Source of the DNA: Clostridiales bacterium Firm_04
GTDB lineage: Bacteria > Bacillota > Clostridia > Oscillospirales > Ruminococcaceae
Assembly (NCBI GenBank): GCA_001603005.1
Contig: LVAJ01000030.1
Location: forward strand, 62,001 to 126,000
Direction: 5' to 3'
DNA: 64,000 nucleotides
Shown one piece after another: positions 19,952 to 30,527 of the stretch (position 1 is its first letter; each line of letters opens with the position of its first letter). The notes beneath the pieces were generated by a model. The model was given only the letters and a program-made list of their open reading frames with translations. It did not search any database and was not told the origin of the DNA. The position numbers were made by a program, and so were the translations under genes.

Positions 19952-21091
19952 TCAGTTGATGATCGTCTTTTCGGTTTCCTTGTCGAAAAGGTGAATCTTA
20001 TCGGCATCGAAGACAACATCAATTTCGTCCTGCGGACGTGCAGTAGACTTCGGCGAAACGCGGGCAGTCAGCTTGACGCCCTCGAAGTCGAGGTACAGAT
20101 AGGTCTCAGCACCCATCAGCTCGGTGATCTCAACATTGCACTTGACGATACCGGTCGTTGCGTTTGCAAGGTACTGCGGCTCATCGTGGACGTTCTCCGG
20201 ACGGATACCCATGATGACTTCCTTGTCGATGTAGTGCTCGAGATCCGGAGTCACCTTGCTCTGCGGCAGCTCGACCTCAGAGGTAACGCCTCTGTAATTC
20301 TTGGTATCCTGCGAACCGAACACGACAACATACTTGCCGTCGCGGTAGGTCAGAACAGCGTCGATGAAGTTCATCTGCGGAGAACCGAGGAAGCCTGCAA
20401 CGAACTTGTTGCACGGTGTCTCATAGAGGTTCTGCGGAGAGTCGATCTGCTGCACATAGCCGCCCTTCATGACCACGATGCGGTCGCCCATGGTCATAGC
20501 CTCGGTCTGGTCATGCGTAACATAGATGAAGGTGGTGCCGAGACGCTTATGAAGCAGGGAGATCTCGGTTCTCATCTGTGCACGGAGCTTTGCGTCCAGG
20601 TTGGACAGCGGCTCGTCGAGCAGGAAGACCTGCGGATTACGGACGATTGCACGGCCGAGCGCCACACGCTGACGCTGACCGCCGGACATTGCCTTCGGCT
20701 TACGGTTGAGCAGCGGCGTCAGGTCGAGGATTCTTGCAGCCTCCTCAACCTTGCGTGCGATCTCATCCTTCGGCACCTTGCGGAGCTTCAGACCGAATGC
20801 CATGTTATCAAAAACCGTCATATGCGGATAAAGAGCGTAGTTCTGGAACACCATTGCGATATCGCGGTCCTTCGGGGCAATATCATTCACCAGACGGTCG
20901 CCGATGTAGAGCTCACCCTCGGAGATCTCCTCCAGACCTGCGATCATACGCAGCGTGGTAGACTTACCGCAGCCGGACGGGCCGACCAGAACAATAAATT
21001 CCTTGTCGCGGATTTCGAGGTTCACATCGGATACAGCGACAACGCCGCCGGGATACTTCTTGTAGATACCCCGCAAAGACAAACTTGCCAT
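19952..21091 (-). CDS. ABC transporter ATP-binding protein, MalK/UgpC/MsmK type
   Basis: [27 protein letters not shown]...[18 protein letters not shown]...LSGGQRQR-like [37 protein letters not shown]-terminal TOBE-type region; SD aggagg. Confidence 0.94.
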   Translation of the reverse strand: MASLSLRGIYKKYPGGVVAVSDVNLEIRDKEFIVLVGPSGCGKSTTLRMIAGLEEISEGELYIGDRLVNDIAPKDRDIAMVFQNYALYPHMTVFDNMAFGLKLRKVPKDEIARKVEEAARILDLTPLLNRKPKAMSGGQRQRVALGRAIVRNPQVFLLDEPLSNLDAKLRAQMRTEISLLHKRLGTTFIYVTHDQTEAMTMGDRIVVMKGGYVQQIDSPQNLYETPCNKFVAGFLGSPQMNFIDAVLTYRDGKYVVVFGSQDTKNYRGVTSEVELPQSKVTPDLEHYIDKEVIMGIRPENVHDEPQYLANATTGIVKCNVEITELMGAETYLYLDFEGVKLTARVSPKSTARPQDEIDVVFDADKIHLFDKETEKTIIN

Positions 21092-21314
21092 TCTCATGTC
21101 CTCCTGTTGATCATCAAAATTTATCCATGCAGAGCCGGCAGACCGGACGGACGATCCGGAATGTCTCATCCTGCAAGTATGCGCCTGACCGCATACATAA
21201 TGAAACAAAGTTTCGGTGCGGCGAAGCTCCGGAACGACACCGGAAACTCCATAATACCGCTGATACAATCATACCAGATTTTCCGCGTCCGGTCAAGGTT
21301 ATTATTGACCAAAC

Positions 21315-22094
21315 TTAAAAGGAATCATTTATCCAATATGACGAATAATACGCAGCGCAAAATGCGCAGGCATCTGAAATATCTGATTTTTTCAACGCAG
21401 ATTCCACATCTTTGTTGAAAATTGGCAAATAGCATTTTTGCGGCAAATCCGGCGGCAATTGCAGGGTTCCGATCTGGAACCGGAGCAGTTTTTCAACATG
21501 ATTGCCGACGGCTGCGAACATGCGCCGCACCTGATGATATTTCCCCTCATGCAACTCCAGAACCGCGAGTCTGCTGCCGATCGCGGCACATTCCGCAGGC
21601 TGGCACTGCAAGTCCGCATCGCCCTCGCGCAGCAGGATCCCGTTCCGGAAAGCCGCCGGATAATCCGGCTTGAACGGATCGCGGAGCTGTGCAAGATAAT
21701 ACTTTGCGACATGGTGCTTCGGAGAGATCATGGTATGTGCCGTGCCGCCGTCATCGGTGATGAGCAGCATGCCGGCAGTGTCCTTATCGAGTCTGCCGCA
21801 CGGTGCGAGCCGCGGCAGGCGGTCCTCCGGTTTCAGCAGATCGAGCACGGTTTTCTGCTTCGGATCGCGGGCGGCTGTGATGACGCCCTCCGGTTTATGG
21901 AGCAGGAACCAGTGAAATTCGCTGTATATGACAGGATTTCCGCGCAGTGTCACCGCATCGGTCTCCGCATGGACGGCGGTATCCGGTTTGCGGACTGCTG
22001 CGCCGTTGACCGTCACGGCACCGCTGCGGATCAGTGCATCCGCTTCTTTGCGGGAAAGTGCGGTCTGTCCGGTCAAAAAGCGGTCGAGTCGCAT
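21315..22094 (-). CDS. 16S rRNA pseudouridine synthase, RsuA family
   Basis: MRLDRFLTGQTALSRKEADALIRSGAVTVNG (S4), PCGRLDKDTAGMLLITDDGG, EGKYHQVRRMFAAVGNHVEKLLR. Confidence 0.92.
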   Translation of the reverse strand: MRLDRFLTGQTALSRKEADALIRSGAVTVNGAAVRKPDTAVHAETDAVTLRGNPVIYSEFHWFLLHKPEGVITAARDPKQKTVLDLLKPEDRLPRLAPCGRLDKDTAGMLLITDDGGTAHTMISPKHHVAKYYLAQLRDPFKPDYPAAFRNGILLREGDADLQCQPAECAAIGSRLAVLELHEGKYHQVRRMFAAVGNHVEKLLRFQIGTLQLPPDLPQKCYLPIFNKDVESALKKSDISDACAFCAAYYSSYWINDSF

Positions 22095-22161
22095 ATCTGC
22101 TGAACCTCCGCGTTCTGATTTTCCCGCATGCGGCATAGAATGCAGCAGGGGAGTGATAATT

Positions 22162-22596
22162 ATGTGCAAGCAGCCGAACAAGCCGTTTCTCCGCATCGGT
22201 ACGGCGCTGGCGCTGCTGCTTCTGCTCACGGGGCTGTTTCTGCTCCGGAGCCGGCAGTCTGCCGCCTTGCCGAAAGAGGAGATCCTTCTTGCAGATGCGC
22301 AGTCACGGGAAGCGTGGCTGAACCTCTGCGGCTGGTGCGTCGGTGCACCGGAAGTCAGTGAGACATGCGTCCCGTCGGAATGGAAAACGCCGGCGGGGCA
22401 GTGCTGGCTCCGGCTCCAGCATCAGCAGGGCTTTTCGCCGGAGCAGTATGCCGGCAGCCATGCTGTGCGGTATGTGTATCCGGCAGAGAATGCAGCGGCG
22501 GAAAACTGCCGTGCCGAGCTGCTGCTCTGCGGGGATGTGCTGATCGGGGCACAGGTCTACGACGCAGAAACGCAGCTTATGCGTCCTGTCCGCTGA
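22162..22596 (+). CDS. membrane-anchored uncharacterised protein (possibly DUF4830-like)
   Basis: MCKQPNKPFLRIGTALALLLLLTGLFLLRS signal anchor; 3' end overlaps nrdR convergently. Confidence 0.55.
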   Translation: MCKQPNKPFLRIGTALALLLLLTGLFLLRSRQSAALPKEEILLADAQSREAWLNLCGWCVGAPEVSETCVPSEWKTPAGQCWLRLQHQQGFSPEQYAGSHAVRYVYPAENAAAENCRAELLLCGDVLIGAQVYDAETQLMRPVR

Positions 22597-23053
22597 CCGG
22601 ATTTTCGGAACGCTCCTGCATTTCGCTGATGATGCGGACAAAATCCGCGGCATCCGAAAAGCGCAGATAGACCGATGCGAACCGGACATATGCGACCGGA
22701 TCAATATTCATCAGCCGTTCCATAACCATACTGCCGATCCGGTCGGGCGAAACGGTCGAGACCATTTCATTTGCAAGCTCGGCTTCAATTTCATCGACCA
22801 GCGCATTGACCTGCTCCATTTTGACAGGCCGCTTCTTGATCGAATTGTAAATGCCGCCCATGAGCTTGTTCCGGTTGAACGGCTCAAAGGAGCCGTCGCG
22901 CTTGGCGACCATGAGCAAGGGCCGCTCGACGCTTTCAAAGGTCGTGAAGCGCTTGCCGCATTTTGTGCAGCATCTGCGGCGTTTTTTCTTTCCTTCCACA
23001 GAGCGCGAATCGACAACCTTCGTATCCTCCTCGCCGCAAAACGGACAACGCAT
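22577..23053 (-). CDS. nrdR: transcriptional repressor NrdR
   Basis: MRCPFCGEEDTKVVDSRSVEGKKKRRRCCTKCGKRFTTFESVE. Confidence 0.96.
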   Translation of the reverse strand: MRCPFCGEEDTKVVDSRSVEGKKKRRRCCTKCGKRFTTFESVERPLLMVAKRDGSFEPFNRNKLMGGIYNSIKKRPVKMEQVNALVDEIEAELANEMVSTVSPDRIGSMVMERLMNIDPVAYVRFASVYLRFSDAADFVRIISEMQERSENPVSGQDA

Positions 23054-23123
23054 AGAGGACACCCCTTTCTGTTTTGTTCTCCTGTATTTTGTTTTTCTCT
23101 CTTTTTATATGATCAAAAATCTC

Positions 23124-23918
23124 TTATTTGCGGTCATTTTGCGCAGCAGTCAGCCGGCAGAGCCTCTGCCAGTCCTCTGCAAGCTCCGCCGTGCTGCCGA
23201 ACGCCTCACGGTAAAGCTCCAGCGTCACGGCGCCGTCAAATCCCTGCGCCTTCAATGCAGAAAGAAACGGCGGGATCTGAAAGCGTCCTTTTCCGATGCG
23301 CAGGCAGTCGCCGAGCGCACCGTGGTCGCTGATATGCACATGCACGATATTTTTCCCGACGGCACGCACCGCCTCGGTAATATCCATGCCGGCGCGCACA
23401 GCCTGTTTGGTATCAAATGTGAGCTTCGCCTCATCGCCCAGTATGCGGCAAAATTCCCGCAGAAAGCGCAGGCTCTGGCTCTCGTATTTATGCACATTCT
23501 CCTGCGTGACGGTCACGCCGAAGGGCTTTGCCGCCTCGCAGAGCAGATGAAACCGCTCGCAGTAGATCTCCGGCGGAACCCTGCCGGGATTGGCGCCGTG
23601 CAGGATATAATATTCCGCACCGATCCGCTGCATCAGCTCGAACACATGCTTTGCTTCATCCAGAAAATCCGAGCAGCGGCGCGGATAATTGGAAAAGAGC
23701 ATGAAGCCCTCCTCCGGCGCTGTCCACGGATGCACCGACACGCAGCGGATGCCGAACCGTTTCAGCAGCGCATGCAGATCGCCGGCAAAGACCGGTCTGC
23801 ACTCCGAGGGTGCATTCAGAAATATTTCCACATTCTGGATGCCGTGCAGGCAAAGGTCATAGAGCGCATCCTCTGTCGGCTTCGGGAACAGGCATGCGGT
23901 TGAAACAGCTGCGATCAT
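23124..23918 (-). CDS. sugar phosphate isomerase/epimerase (AP-endonuclease 2-like TIM barrel)
   Basis: VSVHPWTAPEEGFM...YILHGANPGRVPPE...VTQENVHKYESQSL...LTFDTKQAVRAGMDI...HVHISDHGALGDCLRIGKG. Confidence 0.75.
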   Translation of the reverse strand: MIAAVSTACLFPKPTEDALYDLCLHGIQNVEIFLNAPSECRPVFAGDLHALLKRFGIRCVSVHPWTAPEEGFMLFSNYPRRCSDFLDEAKHVFELMQRIGAEYYILHGANPGRVPPEIYCERFHLLCEAAKPFGVTVTQENVHKYESQSLRFLREFCRILGDEAKLTFDTKQAVRAGMDITEAVRAVGKNIVHVHISDHGALGDCLRIGKGRFQIPPFLSALKAQGFDGAVTLELYREAFGSTAELAEDWQRLCRLTAAQNDRK

Positions 23919-24000
23919 GATAAGTTCTCCGTTTGAAAATCTGTCCTGCGGATTTCTGTATCATTCAACGATATTCGTCTGATTATACAACCGTATTATA

Positions 24001-24036
24001 ACACGAAGCACCCTGCAAACGCAAGGTGCTTCGTTG
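24001..24036. terminator. terminator-like hairpin between the TIM-barrel gene and secF
   Basis: cgaagcaccctgcaaacgcaaggtgcttcgttgatttt; stem cgaagcacc/ggtgcttcg. Confidence 0.6.
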
Positions 24037-24123
24037 ATTTTCAGGAAATCCCACAACCGCGGGGAAGTTTCCGGATTATTTTTTGTTTTACTCTATGCAT
24101 ATTTCAGCACAGCACGCAGCGGA

Positions 24124-25122
24124 TCACTCCTCTGCGGAAGCAGCCGGCTTCTTTGCACGCATCTTCCATGCCGTCCAGAGCATCGGTGCAAGGCACAGCG
24201 AGGAATAGCATCCGGAGATCATACCGACCGTCATCGGGATGCTGAAACGCATGATCGAATTGACGTTGTTGACCAGTGCAAGGATCGTGACGATCAGCAT
24301 TGCGGTGATCGTGGTGATCGAAGTACGGATCGTTCTGCGCATGGTCTGGCTCAGCGAGATGTTGACCAGCTCCGGCAGCTTGGTGGTTGCCGGCAGAAGC
24401 GACTGATTCTCACGGATACGGTCGTAGATGACGATTGTATCGTTGACGGAGTAACCGAGGATCGTCAGGATAACTGCCATGAAGTTCGAGTCGATCTCGA
24501 AGCGGCAGAGCACGAAGGTACCGAATACGATGACAAGGTCATGTAGCAGTGCGACGACTGCGAAGATACCTGCGCTCCAGCCGGAAATGCGCTTGAATCT
24601 CCACGAGATGTAGAGGATCAGAACGACCGATGCAAAGATCGCTGCAACGGAGCACTTCAGCAGGAAGCGCTTACCGGATTTTGCAGCAACGTCGTTTGTT
24701 TCGAGCGACTGAATGCCTGCATCCGGATACTTCTCCTGCAGCTTTTCGAGCATGGTATCCTGCATCTCGGAAGTGAATGCCTGCTTCATGCTGAACGACA
24801 GCGTGAAGGTCTTTTCCTTTTCGCCGGTAAAGGTCTCACCGGTCTGGACATTGACTGCCGTGCCGAGATAATCCTTTGCGAGCGATGCGATATCGTTCTC
24901 GCTGACACTGCCGGTATAGCTGTATGTCGCGAGCGTACCGCCCTTGAACTCAATGGAAATATGTACGCCGAAGATGATGCAGAACAGCAGCACGAGCACC
25001 ATCATGATCGACGAAAGCGTGAAGAACGCCTTGCGGTGACCGTAGAAATCACGAACCTTGACCTGCTCAATGATCGACTGGATGTTTGTATTGGTCTTGT
25101 TTTTCTTGTTTGACTTACTCAT
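24124..25122 (-). CDS. secF: protein translocase subunit SecF
   Basis: SIEFKGGTLATYSYTG...LGYSVNDTIVIYDRIRENQ...SQTMRRTIRTSITTITAMLIV. Confidence 0.95.
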   Translation of the reverse strand: MSKSNKKNKTNTNIQSIIEQVKVRDFYGHRKAFFTLSSIMMVLVLLFCIIFGVHISIEFKGGTLATYSYTGSVSENDIASLAKDYLGTAVNVQTGETFTGEKEKTFTLSFSMKQAFTSEMQDTMLEKLQEKYPDAGIQSLETNDVAAKSGKRFLLKCSVAAIFASVVLILYISWRFKRISGWSAGIFAVVALLHDLVIVFGTFVLCRFEIDSNFMAVILTILGYSVNDTIVIYDRIRENQSLLPATTKLPELVNISLSQTMRRTIRTSITTITAMLIVTILALVNNVNSIMRFSIPMTVGMISGCYSSLCLAPMLWTAWKMRAKKPAASAEE

Positions 25123-26582
25123 TTTTCAGCACCTCCGTACAGCTTTCTGTTCTGGAAGCATTTGAACTTCGAGAGGGAGGTCAGCATCAGACGGGAAGCC
25201 AGAACGCCCATGATAAAGTTGAAGATAACACCGGTCAGCAGCGTGAAGCCGAAGGAGTAAATGGTACCCTCGGTCGAAACGCCGAACCATCTGAACAGGA
25301 ACGAAAGGATCTTTGCGAAGAAGCTGGACGACACACCGAACGCGCCCATCAGGATGATCGAAACGATGATAACGGTCATGTTGCCGTCGAGGATCGAGGT
25401 GAACGAACGCTTATATGCGGACTGCAGAGCGGAATCCAGCGATTTGCCGGTATTCAGCTCCTCCTTGATGCGCTCGCCGGTGATGATGTTACAGTCAACG
25501 CCCATACCGATCGCGAGGATGATACCTGCGATACCCGGAATGGTCAGCGTGTTGGAATCCTCAAAGCCGAACCAGCCGGAGATGACAGCCAGCGTACCGG
25601 CAACCTGTCCGAGCAGTGCAACTGCTGCGACAAAGCCCGGCAAACGGTAGAGGATCACCATGTAGATCATAATGAGGATCAGCGCGATGACGCCGGAGAT
25701 CATCATGATCTTGAGTGCGCCGGAGCCCATGCTCGGCGAAATGGTCTTGAAGGATTCGGTGGTCAGATTGAACGGAAGCGCACCGCCGTTGATCTTATCG
25801 GCAAGTGCCTTTGCGCCTTCGTAATCGAAGTTGCCCGTGATCTGTGCATGACCGTCCGTGATCGCCGCATTGACAGACGGATAGGAAATGCAGTTGGTAT
25901 CCATCCAGATCGAAATAACGTGATTGGAATTGGAGCCGTTGACGTCGAGATACTCGGAATCGCCGTTGTATGCAGCCTGTGTTGCCTCTGCAAACGCGGT
26001 CTTTCCGGAATCCTTCAGCACGAGCGAAACGCCGTAGTTGCCGGTCGTTCCGCCGGAGTTGTCTCTCTCCACGGAAACATATGCTTCCTCAACATCAGTA
26101 CCTTCGAGAATGACGTCACCGCCCGGAATGACGGTGGTCTCACCGCTGTCATCCACGACGGTATTGTAGGTAAAGCCCTTGCGGAACTGGAGCTTTGCCG
26201 TATCGCCGAGCTCCTTGACCGCAGCGGTCGGATCGAAGTCGGTTTCGCCGCTCTTCCACGGGAAACGCACGATCACCTTGTCATTGCTCTCGTCGGTATA
26301 CACCTCGTAATCGTTGATACCGAGCGTCACCAGACGGGATTTCATAACTTCTTCCACAGCCTCAAGCTGCTCTTTGGATGCATCGACGTCGTCCGCAGGA
26401 CCGAACGTAACATCGACACCGCCCTGAATATCAATGCCCAGACGAATGTCTTTCAGACCTTTGATATAGACGGTTGTCAGATCACCGTATTGATTTCTGA
26501 CGCCGAGCACGGTGGATGCCGCAAATGCAAGGATCAGAATAAACACGATGAAAAAGACGGATTTTTTGCTCTTCACTGCCAA
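25119..26582 (-). CDS. secD: protein translocase subunit SecD
   Basis: DIRLGIDIQGGVDVTFGP...GIILAIGMGVDCNIITGERIKEELNTGKSLDSALQSAYKRSFTSILDGN; 4-nt overlap with secF. Confidence 0.95.
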   Translation of the reverse strand: MAVKSKKSVFFIVFILILAFAASTVLGVRNQYGDLTTVYIKGLKDIRLGIDIQGGVDVTFGPADDVDASKEQLEAVEEVMKSRLVTLGINDYEVYTDESNDKVIVRFPWKSGETDFDPTAAVKELGDTAKLQFRKGFTYNTVVDDSGETTVIPGGDVILEGTDVEEAYVSVERDNSGGTTGNYGVSLVLKDSGKTAFAEATQAAYNGDSEYLDVNGSNSNHVISIWMDTNCISYPSVNAAITDGHAQITGNFDYEGAKALADKINGGALPFNLTTESFKTISPSMGSGALKIMMISGVIALILIMIYMVILYRLPGFVAAVALLGQVAGTLAVISGWFGFEDSNTLTIPGIAGIILAIGMGVDCNIITGERIKEELNTGKSLDSALQSAYKRSFTSILDGNMTVIIVSIILMGAFGVSSSFFAKILSFLFRWFGVSTEGTIYSFGFTLLTGVIFNFIMGVLASRLMLTSLSKFKCFQNRKLYGGAEK

Positions 26583-26731
26583 GCCTCCTTGTTTGATGAA
26601 CTAATCGGGCATAGCAGTCGTTCTGACATATGCCGACAAGTAATTTTTATTATAGTGCATTTCTGCACAATTGTCAAGGGATTCCGCAAATTTTTCGCAT
26701 ATTCCGGCGCATTGCGGAACAGTTTCCCTGC

Positions 26732-28165
26732 TTAAACAGTCAGCTCCACATCGGCAGCGGATTCCGCATTCTGCAGCACCGGCTGTACAAACTCGGCGAG
26801 GAACTCCTCGACCTGCTGCACGCTTCTGCCGATGTAATTTGCCGGATCCAGCTTGCTTTCGAGCTCCTCTGCGGTCACGCCGAAGATCGGATCATTGACG
26901 ATGCGCTCGCAGAGGTCATTTTTCAGTCCCTTCTGCTTGACCTCGGCACCTGCCGCCATCGAATGCACGCGGATATGCTCATGCAGCTCCTGACGGTCGC
27001 CGCCGGCTGCCGCAGCATCCATGATGACATTTTCGGTCGCCATGAACGGCAGCTCATTCATCACGCGCTGACGGATGACCGCCGGATACACGACCATGCC
27101 GCTCGTGACATTCATCATGATATTCAGGATCGCATCGGCTGCGAGAAAGCCCTCTGCAACGGCAATGCGCTTGTTCGCGGAATCGTCGAGCGTGCGCTCA
27201 AACCACTGGGTACCTGCGGTGAATGCCGGATTCAGCGTATCGGTGATGAGGTAGCGTGCCAGTGCGGTGATGCGCTCGCTGCGCATCGGGTTGCGCTTGT
27301 ACGCCATTGCCGAAGAACCGATCTGACCTGCTTCAAACGGCTCCTCCATTTCCTTGAACGACTGGAGCAGGCGCAGATCATTCGCGAATTTCATCGCGCT
27401 CTGCGCAATGCCGGAGAGCACATTCAACACCTGTGCATCCACCTTGCGGGAATAGGTCTGACCGGAAACCGGAACGACCGCATCCGCTGCAAAGCCCATT
27501 TCAACCGCGATTTTCTGCTCCATTGCACGGATCTTCGCGCCGTCGCCGCGGAACAGCTCCATGAAGGATGCCTGCGTACCGGTCGTACCCTTGGAGCCGA
27601 GCAGCTTCATTCTGCCGAGCTGGAAATCCAGTTCTTCGAGATCCATGAGCAGTTCATTCATCCAGAGCGTCGCGCGCTTGCCGACCGTTGTCAGCTGTGC
27701 GGGCTGGCAGTGGGTGTATGCCAGACAGGGCTGCGCCTTCCATTCCTCTGCAAATTTTGCAAGATTGCCGAGCACAGTGACGAGCTTTGTGCGGACAAGC
27801 TTCAGCGCATCGCGCATGATGATGATATCGGTATTGTCGCCGACATAGCAGGATGTTGCGCCGAGGTGAATGATGCCCTTTGCATTCGGGCAGCAGAGTC
27901 CGTAGGCATAGACATGGGACATGACATCGTGGCGGCATTCCTTTTCGCGCTTTGCTGCTGCTTCATAATCAATGTCATTGATATGCGCTTCCAGCTCCGC
28001 GACCTGCTCCGCCGTGACGTTCAGTCCCAGCTCATGCTCTGCTCTTGCCAGTGCCACCCAGAGGCGGCGCCATGTGGAAAACTTCTTGTCTGCGGAAAAG
28101 AGATACTGCATCTCCTTGCTCGCATAACGGGTACAAAACGGGGATTCATAGCTGTTGGTGCTCAT
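26732..28165 (-). CDS. purB: adenylosuccinate lyase
   Basis: SPFCTRYASKEMQYLFSADKKFSTWRRLWVALARAEHELG...GSSAMAYKRNPMRSERITALARYL. Confidence 0.95.
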   Translation of the reverse strand: MSTNSYESPFCTRYASKEMQYLFSADKKFSTWRRLWVALARAEHELGLNVTAEQVAELEAHINDIDYEAAAKREKECRHDVMSHVYAYGLCCPNAKGIIHLGATSCYVGDNTDIIIMRDALKLVRTKLVTVLGNLAKFAEEWKAQPCLAYTHCQPAQLTTVGKRATLWMNELLMDLEELDFQLGRMKLLGSKGTTGTQASFMELFRGDGAKIRAMEQKIAVEMGFAADAVVPVSGQTYSRKVDAQVLNVLSGIAQSAMKFANDLRLLQSFKEMEEPFEAGQIGSSAMAYKRNPMRSERITALARYLITDTLNPAFTAGTQWFERTLDDSANKRIAVAEGFLAADAILNIMMNVTSGMVVYPAVIRQRVMNELPFMATENVIMDAAAAGGDRQELHEHIRVHSMAAGAEVKQKGLKNDLCERIVNDPIFGVTAEELESKLDPANYIGRSVQQVEEFLAEFVQPVLQNAESAADVELTV

Positions 28166-28181
28166 AAAAAGCTTCCTTTCC

Positions 28182-28394
28182 TCAATAATTTGCAATCGAA
28201 AGACCGTTTGCAGTATGTCTCCACGAATAATGCCGCAGGATCCGTTTTTCTTCGGTATCCGCCAGCACAACATCCGCGCAGTTGCTGCACAGAACGGTGT
28301 ATTTCATCACCGCATCCGTGAATGCGTTATAATATTCCGTCTCCACTCTCGCGGATTTCTCCTTGACAGCGTAACAGAGCATATATCTGTCCAT
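28182..28394 (-). CDS. small uncharacterised protein
   Basis: 70-aa ORF MDRYMLCYAVKEKSARVETEYYNAFTDAVMKYTVLCSNCADVVLADTEEKRILRHYSW; fits between purB and the SDR gene. Confidence 0.5.
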   Translation of the reverse strand: MDRYMLCYAVKEKSARVETEYYNAFTDAVMKYTVLCSNCADVVLADTEEKRILRHYSWRHTANGLSIANY

Positions 28395-28427
28395 ATCGGC
28401 ACTCCTTTTCTGCGTCTTTCATTCCGA

Positions 28428-29198
28428 TCAGATTGCCGGCATCACTCTGCCGCCCGATACCGGAATATAGGCACCGGTCGTAAAGGATGCGAGGGGCGAT
28501 GCGAAAAATGCACACATCTGCGCGATTTCCTCATCTGTTCCGCGGCGCCCGAGCGGCACCTGCTTTTCATATTCCGGCTGCGATTCGGTATGATCGCGGC
28601 GGTCGTTTTCGGTGATCGTCCAGCCCGGCGCGATCTGATTGACCGTGATCTTGTGCGGACCGAGCTCCTTTGCCAGCACGCGCACCACGCCGTCCAGTCC
28701 GCGCTTTGCCGCCGTATAGGCACCCCATGTCTCCTCGGGGTACGACGCAAGCTCCGAGCTGATGACAACGATGCGTCCGCCGTCGCCCTTCGCGATGATC
28801 TCCGGCACAAACGCCTGCACCATATGCACGGTCTGCATGACGCAGGACTGATACTGCCCCTCAAAGTCAATGACCGGCTGTTCCAGAACCGGCTTCTGCT
28901 CATACTGGATCACCGCATTGTGCACGAGAATATCCGGCACGCCCATGCGCTGCACGACCTCTGTTTTCATCCGCGCAATGTCCTCCGCAGAGGTGACATC
29001 CGCCTGCACGGTCATGACGCGGCGGCCGGTTTTTCTGCGCAGCTCGCCTGCGAGTGTTTCCGCCTCGTCCTTGCCGTGAAAATAGTGCAGAACCAGATCG
29101 GCACCGCAGTCCGCGAAGGTTCTTGCCATGACTCTCCCGAGCATGCCGGAAGCGCCTGTTATGACGGCAAGATGTCCGCGCAAATCAATGGTCAGCAT
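28428..29198 (-). CDS. SDR family NAD(P)-dependent oxidoreductase (FabG-like)
   Basis: LRGHLAVITGASGMLGRVMARTFADCGADLVLHY...YTAAKRGLDGVVRVLAKELGPHKITVNQIAPGW. Confidence 0.92.
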   Translation of the reverse strand: MLTIDLRGHLAVITGASGMLGRVMARTFADCGADLVLHYFHGKDEAETLAGELRRKTGRRVMTVQADVTSAEDIARMKTEVVQRMGVPDILVHNAVIQYEQKPVLEQPVIDFEGQYQSCVMQTVHMVQAFVPEIIAKGDGGRIVVISSELASYPEETWGAYTAAKRGLDGVVRVLAKELGPHKITVNQIAPGWTITENDRRDHTESQPEYEKQVPLGRRGTDEEIAQMCAFFASPLASFTTGAYIPVSGGRVMPAI

Positions 29199-29254
29199 AG
29201 AATAACCTCCAGTTTTCGTAGTATTCAGGTTGCGTTCTTTCTGATAACAATTCT

Positions 29255-29878
29255 TCAAACGGGAAACCGAATCACATCCGGATGCACAGGATCGTGCGGC
29301 ACGCAGAGCGAAATGACCGTCTGCCCGCCGAACATCAGCTGACAAAAATGCAGCCTGTCCGCATCCGGATGATGAAAAACAATATCGTCACAACTCCGGA
29401 TCGTGAATCCGAGCTTTGCAAAATCCAGCCCGATGCCTTCTCCGGTGTATTTTGCATAAGCTTCCTTCAACGTCCAGAACCGCGAAAATGCGAGATTTTT
29501 GTCCGCTGCATGCTGAATTTCCGCCGCTTCCTCCGCGGTACAGACCTTCGTCAGCAGCGAATCGCGGACTTTGCGCGGCGGCTCTGCATCCACGCCGAGC
29601 GGCACCCTGCCCGCAGCCGCGACCGCAAGCCCCTTGCAGTGCGAAATATTCACATGCAGAAAATCATGCAGCAGCTTTGGTTTTCCGAGTCCGGTGCGGT
29701 GAATGACCGCATGCCGCACACCGAAATCCTTTTCCAGTGCAGCGCCCAGCAGATCGAGCGCTGCAAAATGCGCCTGCCTGTGATTCTGCCGCCGCTCCGT
29801 ATCCGGAAGCGTTTCGGCATATACCCGAAACACAAGCATCTGCGTATTTTGATCGTATCCGGAGAGCAGCTCCGTCAT
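29255..29878 (-). CDS. 4'-phosphopantetheinyl transferase, Sfp type
   Basis: LHVNISHCKGLAVAAAGRVPLGVDAEPPRKV...FSRFWTLKEAYAKYTGEGIGLD. Confidence 0.9.
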   Translation of the reverse strand: MTELLSGYDQNTQMLVFRVYAETLPDTERRQNHRQAHFAALDLLGAALEKDFGVRHAVIHRTGLGKPKLLHDFLHVNISHCKGLAVAAAGRVPLGVDAEPPRKVRDSLLTKVCTAEEAAEIQHAADKNLAFSRFWTLKEAYAKYTGEGIGLDFAKLGFTIRSCDDIVFHHPDADRLHFCQLMFGGQTVISLCVPHDPVHPDVIRFPV

Positions 29879-30522
29879 GCTTCGTCAAAGAGGATCCGTG
29901 CCGCGCTGCATCCGATCCGGTCGCAGCCTGCATCGAGGAATGCCTCCATCTGCTCGCGCGTGCGGATCCCGCCCGCCGCCTTTATTTTAACCTGTTCGCC
30001 GATATGCTCTTTGAACAGTGCAATATCCTCCAACTGTGCGCCGGCACTGCCGAAGCCCGTCGAGGTCTTGATGTAATCCGCGCCCGCTTCCGTGACCAGC
30101 TTACAGCAGCGGATCTTTTCGTCATCCGTCAGGCAGCAGGTCTCGATGATGACCTTGAGGATCTGGTCGGCACAAGCCTTCCGCACCGCTTTGATCTCGT
30201 CGAGCATCACATCATCTTCGCCGTTTTTCAGCGCAGATACGTTGATTACCATGTCGATCTCGTCAGCGCCGTCCGAGACTGCATCGGCTGCCTCAAATGC
30301 CTTGACCGCTGCCGGCTGATAGCCGAGCGGAAAGCCGATCACCGTGCAGACATTCAGCGCCGGAAACTGCGATTTCGCGCGCTTTACGTAGTAGGACGGG
30401 ATGCAGACGGATGCCGTGTGATAGCGCAGCGCTTCTTCGCAGATCTGTGCAACATCCTCCCATTTTGCATCCTGTTTCAGAACCGTGTGGTCAATGTGAG
30501 AAAGAATTTCCGCATTTGTCAT
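29875..30522 (-). CDS. deoC: deoxyribose-phosphate aldolase
   Basis: IDHTVLKQDAKWEDVAQICEEAL...VIGFPLGYQPAAVKAFEA...KVIIETCCLTDDEKI...DYIKTSTGFGSAGA. Confidence 0.95.
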   Translation of the reverse strand: MTNAEILSHIDHTVLKQDAKWEDVAQICEEALRYHTASVCIPSYYVKRAKSQFPALNVCTVIGFPLGYQPAAVKAFEAADAVSDGADEIDMVINVSALKNGEDDVMLDEIKAVRKACADQILKVIIETCCLTDDEKIRCCKLVTEAGADYIKTSTGFGSAGAQLEDIALFKEHIGEQVKIKAAGGIRTREQMEAFLDAGCDRIGCSAARILFDEA

Positions 30523-30527
30523 TGCAT